The notes under the pieces were generated by a model, which worked only from the letters and a program-made list of their open reading frames with translations, ran no database searches and had not been told where the DNA came from. A stretch of 64,000 nucleotides of DNA from a bacterium UBP2_UBA5202 (lineage in GTDB: Bacteria; Edwardsbacteria; AC1; EtOH8), in assembly GCA_002412795.1 (NCBI GenBank), contig DHVS01000001.1, forward strand, positions 1-64,000, in the 5' to 3' direction. How positions within the stretch are numbered: the first letter of the stretch is position 1; the number at the start of each line of letters is the position of its first letter. The position numbers and the translations under genes were made by a program. This document shows, in pieces, positions 61,651 to 64,000 of the stretch.

Positions 61651-61707
61651 ACCTCTCCCTGCCTTACGGCATCCCTCCCCTCGAGGGGAGGGAACGAGGG
61701 AGAGGTT
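61650..61707. repeat. Nested palindromic element (AACCTCTCCCT...AGGGAGAGGTT)
   Basis: Outer arms AACCTCTCCCT (61650-61660) and AGGGAGAGGTT (61697-61707) enclose a perfect 22-bp palindrome TCCCTCCCCTC/GAGGGGAGGGA (61672-61693). It directly follows the surface-protein stop and could end its mRNA, but lacks a T tract. It looks like a mobile or REP-type repeat. Confidence 0.7.
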
Positions 61708-61759
61708 AGAGAAAAGAAAAGATCATTCCACGTTACTACTCTACTACTTTAGGAAAGAT

Positions 61760-62269
61760 ATGATCCAAGTTTACACCGGCAACGGCAAGGGCAAGACCAC
61801 CGCTTCTTTGGGCCTGGCCCTGCGGGCCTCGGGGCAGAAGAAGAAGGTGATGATGATCCAGTTCATGAAGGGCAAGGTGAACTACGGGGAACTTAAGTCC
61901 GCCAAGCTTCTTCCCGGGTTCACCATCAAACAGTTCGGGCGGCCGACCTTTGTGGACAAGAAGAACCCTGCCCCGGCTGATATCAAGGGGGCACAGGAAG
62001 CTTTGGACTTTGCGGCCAAGACCATCGGCTCCGGGAAATACGACATCATCATCCTGGACGAGCTGAACGTGGCCCTGGACTTCAAACTGATCCCGCTGGA
62101 CGAGGTGCTGCTGATGCTGGCCTGGGTGCCCCGGGACCTGGAGCTGGTGATCACCGGGCGCAACGCCCATCCCAAAGTGGTCAAGCTGGCCGACCTGGTG
62201 TCGGAGGTCAGGGAGGTGAAGCACTACTATCAGCAGGGGGTGCAGGCCCGGGGGGGGATAGAATTCTAA
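61760..62269 (+). CDS. cobO: Corrinoid adenosyltransferase (CobO/BtuR type)
   Basis: A 169-residue enzyme that transfers the 5'-deoxyadenosyl group of ATP to reduced corrinoids, forming coenzyme B12 species. P-loop GNGKGKTTASLGLALRA (residues 7-23), VMMIQFMKG, DIIILDELNVALDFKLI (about 113-128) and ELVITGRNAHPKVVKLADLVSEV are the family core. The length matches CobA/CobO. No other cobalamin gene or B12 riboswitch is seen nearby, so it probably serves salvage for B12-dependent enzymes. Confidence 0.94.
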   Translation: MIQVYTGNGKGKTTASLGLALRASGQKKKVMMIQFMKGKVNYGELKSAKLLPGFTIKQFGRPTFVDKKNPAPADIKGAQEALDFAAKTIGSGKYDIIILDELNVALDFKLIPLDEVLLMLAWVPRDLELVITGRNAHPKVVKLADLVSEVREVKHYYQQGVQARGGIEF

Positions 62270-62396
62270 AGGCAAAAGGCAGCCCTTCGACAGGCTCAGG
62301 GCACGAAGGCAGAGGGCAGAATATTAAATAAAAATCCGTGATAATCCGTGTCCCGTTAAAGAAAAACATAAATTCAGCATATAATCAAGGAGCTTC
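62270..62396. other. Spacer with interspersed-repeat fragments
   Basis: Between cobO and tldD lie a block CCCTTCGACAGGCTCAGGGC (62283-62302) with short inverted arms (CCCT / AGGG) and a tandem ATCCGTGATAATCCGTGT (62334-62351). Both are types of short element scattered between genes in many genomes. Confidence 0.4.
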
Positions 62397-63758
62397 ATGG
62401 AAGGACTGATCAAAAAGGCCCTGGGCAAAGGGCAGGCCGACTACATAGAGGTCCGGCTGGAGGATAAGGCCGTCACCAGCGTGGTTTACTCCGGCAGGGA
62501 ACTGGACAGCGCCGGAGCCAACACCACCAAGGGCGGCAACGTCCGGGCCCTGTACAGGGGAGGCTGGGGCTTCGTCTCCTTCAACTCCATGGACCAGCTG
62601 GAGGCCAAGGTGGCCGAGGCCTGTAAAGCGGCCCGTTTGGTGGGCAGGGGCAAAAGCGTTCTGGCCAAGGTCCCCAAAGTCAATGCCGACATCCGGGTCA
62701 GCCTAAAGGACGACCCCCGGAATATCTCCCTGGCCCAGAAGGTGGCGCTGGCCAAAAAGTACAACCAGATCATCATCGGCTCCAAGGGGATCATCAGCTC
62801 CGGGGTGCGCTACGAGGACGTCTTCAAAAAGCAGACCTTCGCCAACACCGAGGGCAGCTGCATCACCGAGGAGCGGGTATACTGCGGGGCGGCCTTTTCG
62901 GCGGTGGCCAAGGACGGGGCCAACGTCCAGCGGGCCCACGACTCGGTGGGCGGCACCGAAGGCTACCACACCGTGCTGAAGCTGGAGCAGAACGCCCAGC
63001 AGACGGTCAGGGACGCCCTGGGCCTGCTGAAGGCCGAGAAGGTCTCCTCCGGCAAATACACAGTGGTGATGGATCCCAAGATGTGCGGGGTGTTCGCCCA
63101 CGAGGCCTTTGGCCACCTGTCCGAGGCCGACCACATCTCGGAGAACGCCAAGCTCAAGAAGATGATGACCCTGGGCCGGAGGTTCGGCGCCAACTCCCTG
63201 TCCATTCTGGACGACGCCACCATCAAGGGCCAGCGGGGGCACTACTATTACGACGAGGAAGGGGTGGCCTCGCACAGGAACTATCTGATCAAGCACGGGA
63301 TATTAGTGGGCCGGCTCCACTCCCGCCAGACCGCGGGCCGGATGAACGAGAAGGCCACCGGCAGCGCCCGGGCCATCAGCTACCAGTTCGGGCCCATCGT
63401 CCGGATGGGCTGCACCTACATCGAGCCCCGGGACTGCAGCTTCCAGAAGATGATCGGAGAGATCAAGCACGGGCTGTACGTGGTCTCGGCCCTGGGCGGG
63501 ATGACCGAGCTGGAGATGTTCACCTTCTCGGCCATGAAGGCCTACCTGATCAAGAACGGCAGGCTGGGGCCGATGGTCAGGGACGTCATTCTTACCGGCA
63601 ACGTCTTTGAGACACTCAAGAACATCGACGCCATCGGCGACGACCTGGAGCTGCACGGCGGCCTGGGCGGCTGCGGCAAGGACGGGCAGATGCCGCTGCC
63701 GGTCTCGGACGGCGGACCGCACATCCGGGTCAAAGATGTGGTAGTGGGAGGCAAATAA
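62397..63758 (+). CDS. tldD: TldD family metalloprotease
   Basis: A 453-residue zinc-type protease subunit that works with PmbA (TldE) in peptide maturation or degradation. Marks: DYIEVRLEDKAVTSVVYSGREL near the N terminus, the metal motif FAHEAFGHLSEAD (HExxxH, about residues 235-247), RGHYYYDEEGV, and the C-terminal LGGCGKDGQMPLPVSDGGPHIRV with the conserved Cys ligand. AAGGAG precedes the ATG. pmbA starts 1 bp after the stop. The substrate is unknown; no obvious peptide precursor gene lies nearby. Confidence 0.94.
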   Translation: MEGLIKKALGKGQADYIEVRLEDKAVTSVVYSGRELDSAGANTTKGGNVRALYRGGWGFVSFNSMDQLEAKVAEACKAARLVGRGKSVLAKVPKVNADIRVSLKDDPRNISLAQKVALAKKYNQIIIGSKGIISSGVRYEDVFKKQTFANTEGSCITEERVYCGAAFSAVAKDGANVQRAHDSVGGTEGYHTVLKLEQNAQQTVRDALGLLKAEKVSSGKYTVVMDPKMCGVFAHEAFGHLSEADHISENAKLKKMMTLGRRFGANSLSILDDATIKGQRGHYYYDEEGVASHRNYLIKHGILVGRLHSRQTAGRMNEKATGSARAISYQFGPIVRMGCTYIEPRDCSFQKMIGEIKHGLYVVSALGGMTELEMFTFSAMKAYLIKNGRLGPMVRDVILTGNVFETLKNIDAIGDDLELHGGLGGCGKDGQMPLPVSDGGPHIRVKDVVVGGK

Positions 63759-63759
63759 G

Positions 63760-64000
63760 ATGAATAAAATTATCGATCAGATACTGGGCCTGGCCAAAAA
63801 GAAAACCGACGCGGCCGAGGTCATCTTGGTGGAAGGGCAGGAGAGCCCGGTGGACTTCCGCTCGGGAAAACTGCATTCGGTGGAGCACAAGGAGATCAAA
63901 GGGGCCGGACTGCGGGTGATCAAAAACGGCCGGATAGGATTTTCCTCCACCACCGACTTCGGCAAGCTCCAGGAGCTGGTGGACCATGCGGAGGCCGGCG
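63760..64000 (+). CDS. pmbA: PmbA/TldE family protein, N-terminal part (truncated by window end)
   Basis: The first 80 codons of the TldD partner. AEVILVEGQESPVDFRSGKL and GAGLRVIKNGRIGFSSTTDF match the N-terminal domain shared by TldD and PmbA. GGAGG lies about 9 nt before the ATG, inside the end of tldD, so the pair is translationally coupled. The rest lies outside the window. Confidence 0.88.
   Translation, partial: MNKIIDQILGLAKKKTDAAEVILVEGQESPVDFRSGKLHSVEHKEIKGAGLRVIKNGRIGFSSTTDFGKLQELVDHAEAG

Noticed and set aside
61651..61759. Cobalamin riboswitch before cobO
   Set aside because: No B12-box-like sequence is seen; the region is taken up by a palindromic repeat and a short AT-rich leader.

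Overview
The window comes from a GC-rich (roughly 58-60% by eye) Gram-negative, diderm bacterium. It encodes beta-barrel porins, surface proteins with FlgD/T9SS-like C-terminal domains, a CsgG-like protein, a PapD-like chaperone, PilT ATPases and many TPR proteins. Shine-Dalgarno sites (AGGAG) and sigma70-type promoters (TTGAC[A/T] ... TATAAT-like) are common. The combination suggests an uncultivated lineage of the FCB/candidate-phylum type (Edwardsbacteria/TA06/KSB1-like). That placement is inference from gene content and style only; no rRNA is present.

Layout: (a) 1-9.1 kb: 3' end of pnp (+), then minus-strand units: a kelch/Ig surface protein with a CsgG-like partner, a CaCA cation antiporter with its own promoter, and secD-secF; a decayed copy of the secF 3' end lies beyond the antiporter. 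(b) 9.4-24.3 kb: TPR proteins around a threonine-dehydrogenase-like enzyme, an acetate uptake and activation block (DUF485, ActP-like symporter, porin, AcpS, acetyl-CoA-synthetase-like ligase), an acyl carrier protein, and two alpha-oxoamine synthases of the Kbl family. AT-rich foreign DNA with a zeta-type kinase/small-protein pair sits between the two synthases and is flanked by a 129-bp direct repeat of the kbl 5' end. (c) 24.4-30.3 kb: M23 peptidase, tRNA-Val, a small winged-helix protein, and a three-gene surface-assembly operon (secreted subunit, PapD-like chaperone, outer-membrane barrel with SdrD-B domains) whose last two products share a TPR tail. (d) 30.3-44 kb: a phosphate island: PhoR/PhoB, PHP phosphoesterase, phosphate-selective porin, pstSCAB, then pstSCA with two further pstB genes, and phoU. 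Three upstream regions carry 11-bp-spaced TTAACA repeats with the same 31-nt distance to a -10 hexamer. (e) 44.2-48.2 kb: AbiEi/AbiEii toxin-antitoxin with a visible operator, and tex. (f) 48.4-59.9 kb: a membrane coiled-coil sensor-like protein, a J-like/TPR repeat protein, two PilT-family ATPases, an HD-GYP protein, two histidine kinases and a single-domain response regulator. (g) 59.9-64 kb: a lamin-tail-domain surface protein, corrinoid adenosyltransferase, TldD and the start of PmbA.

Most notable: the second Pst system has two ATPases whose defects complement each other. PstB2 lacks the Q-loop Gln and the switch His but keeps LSGGQ; PstB3 lacks LSGGQ but keeps Q and H. A heterodimer would have one canonical and one degenerate ATP site, as in asymmetric ABC exporters, which would be unusual for an importer of this family. 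Other leads are the 26.2-30.3 kb assembly operon, and a recurring pattern (secF, kbl, histidine kinase) in which an inserted gene is bracketed by a partial copy of the neighbouring gene's end.
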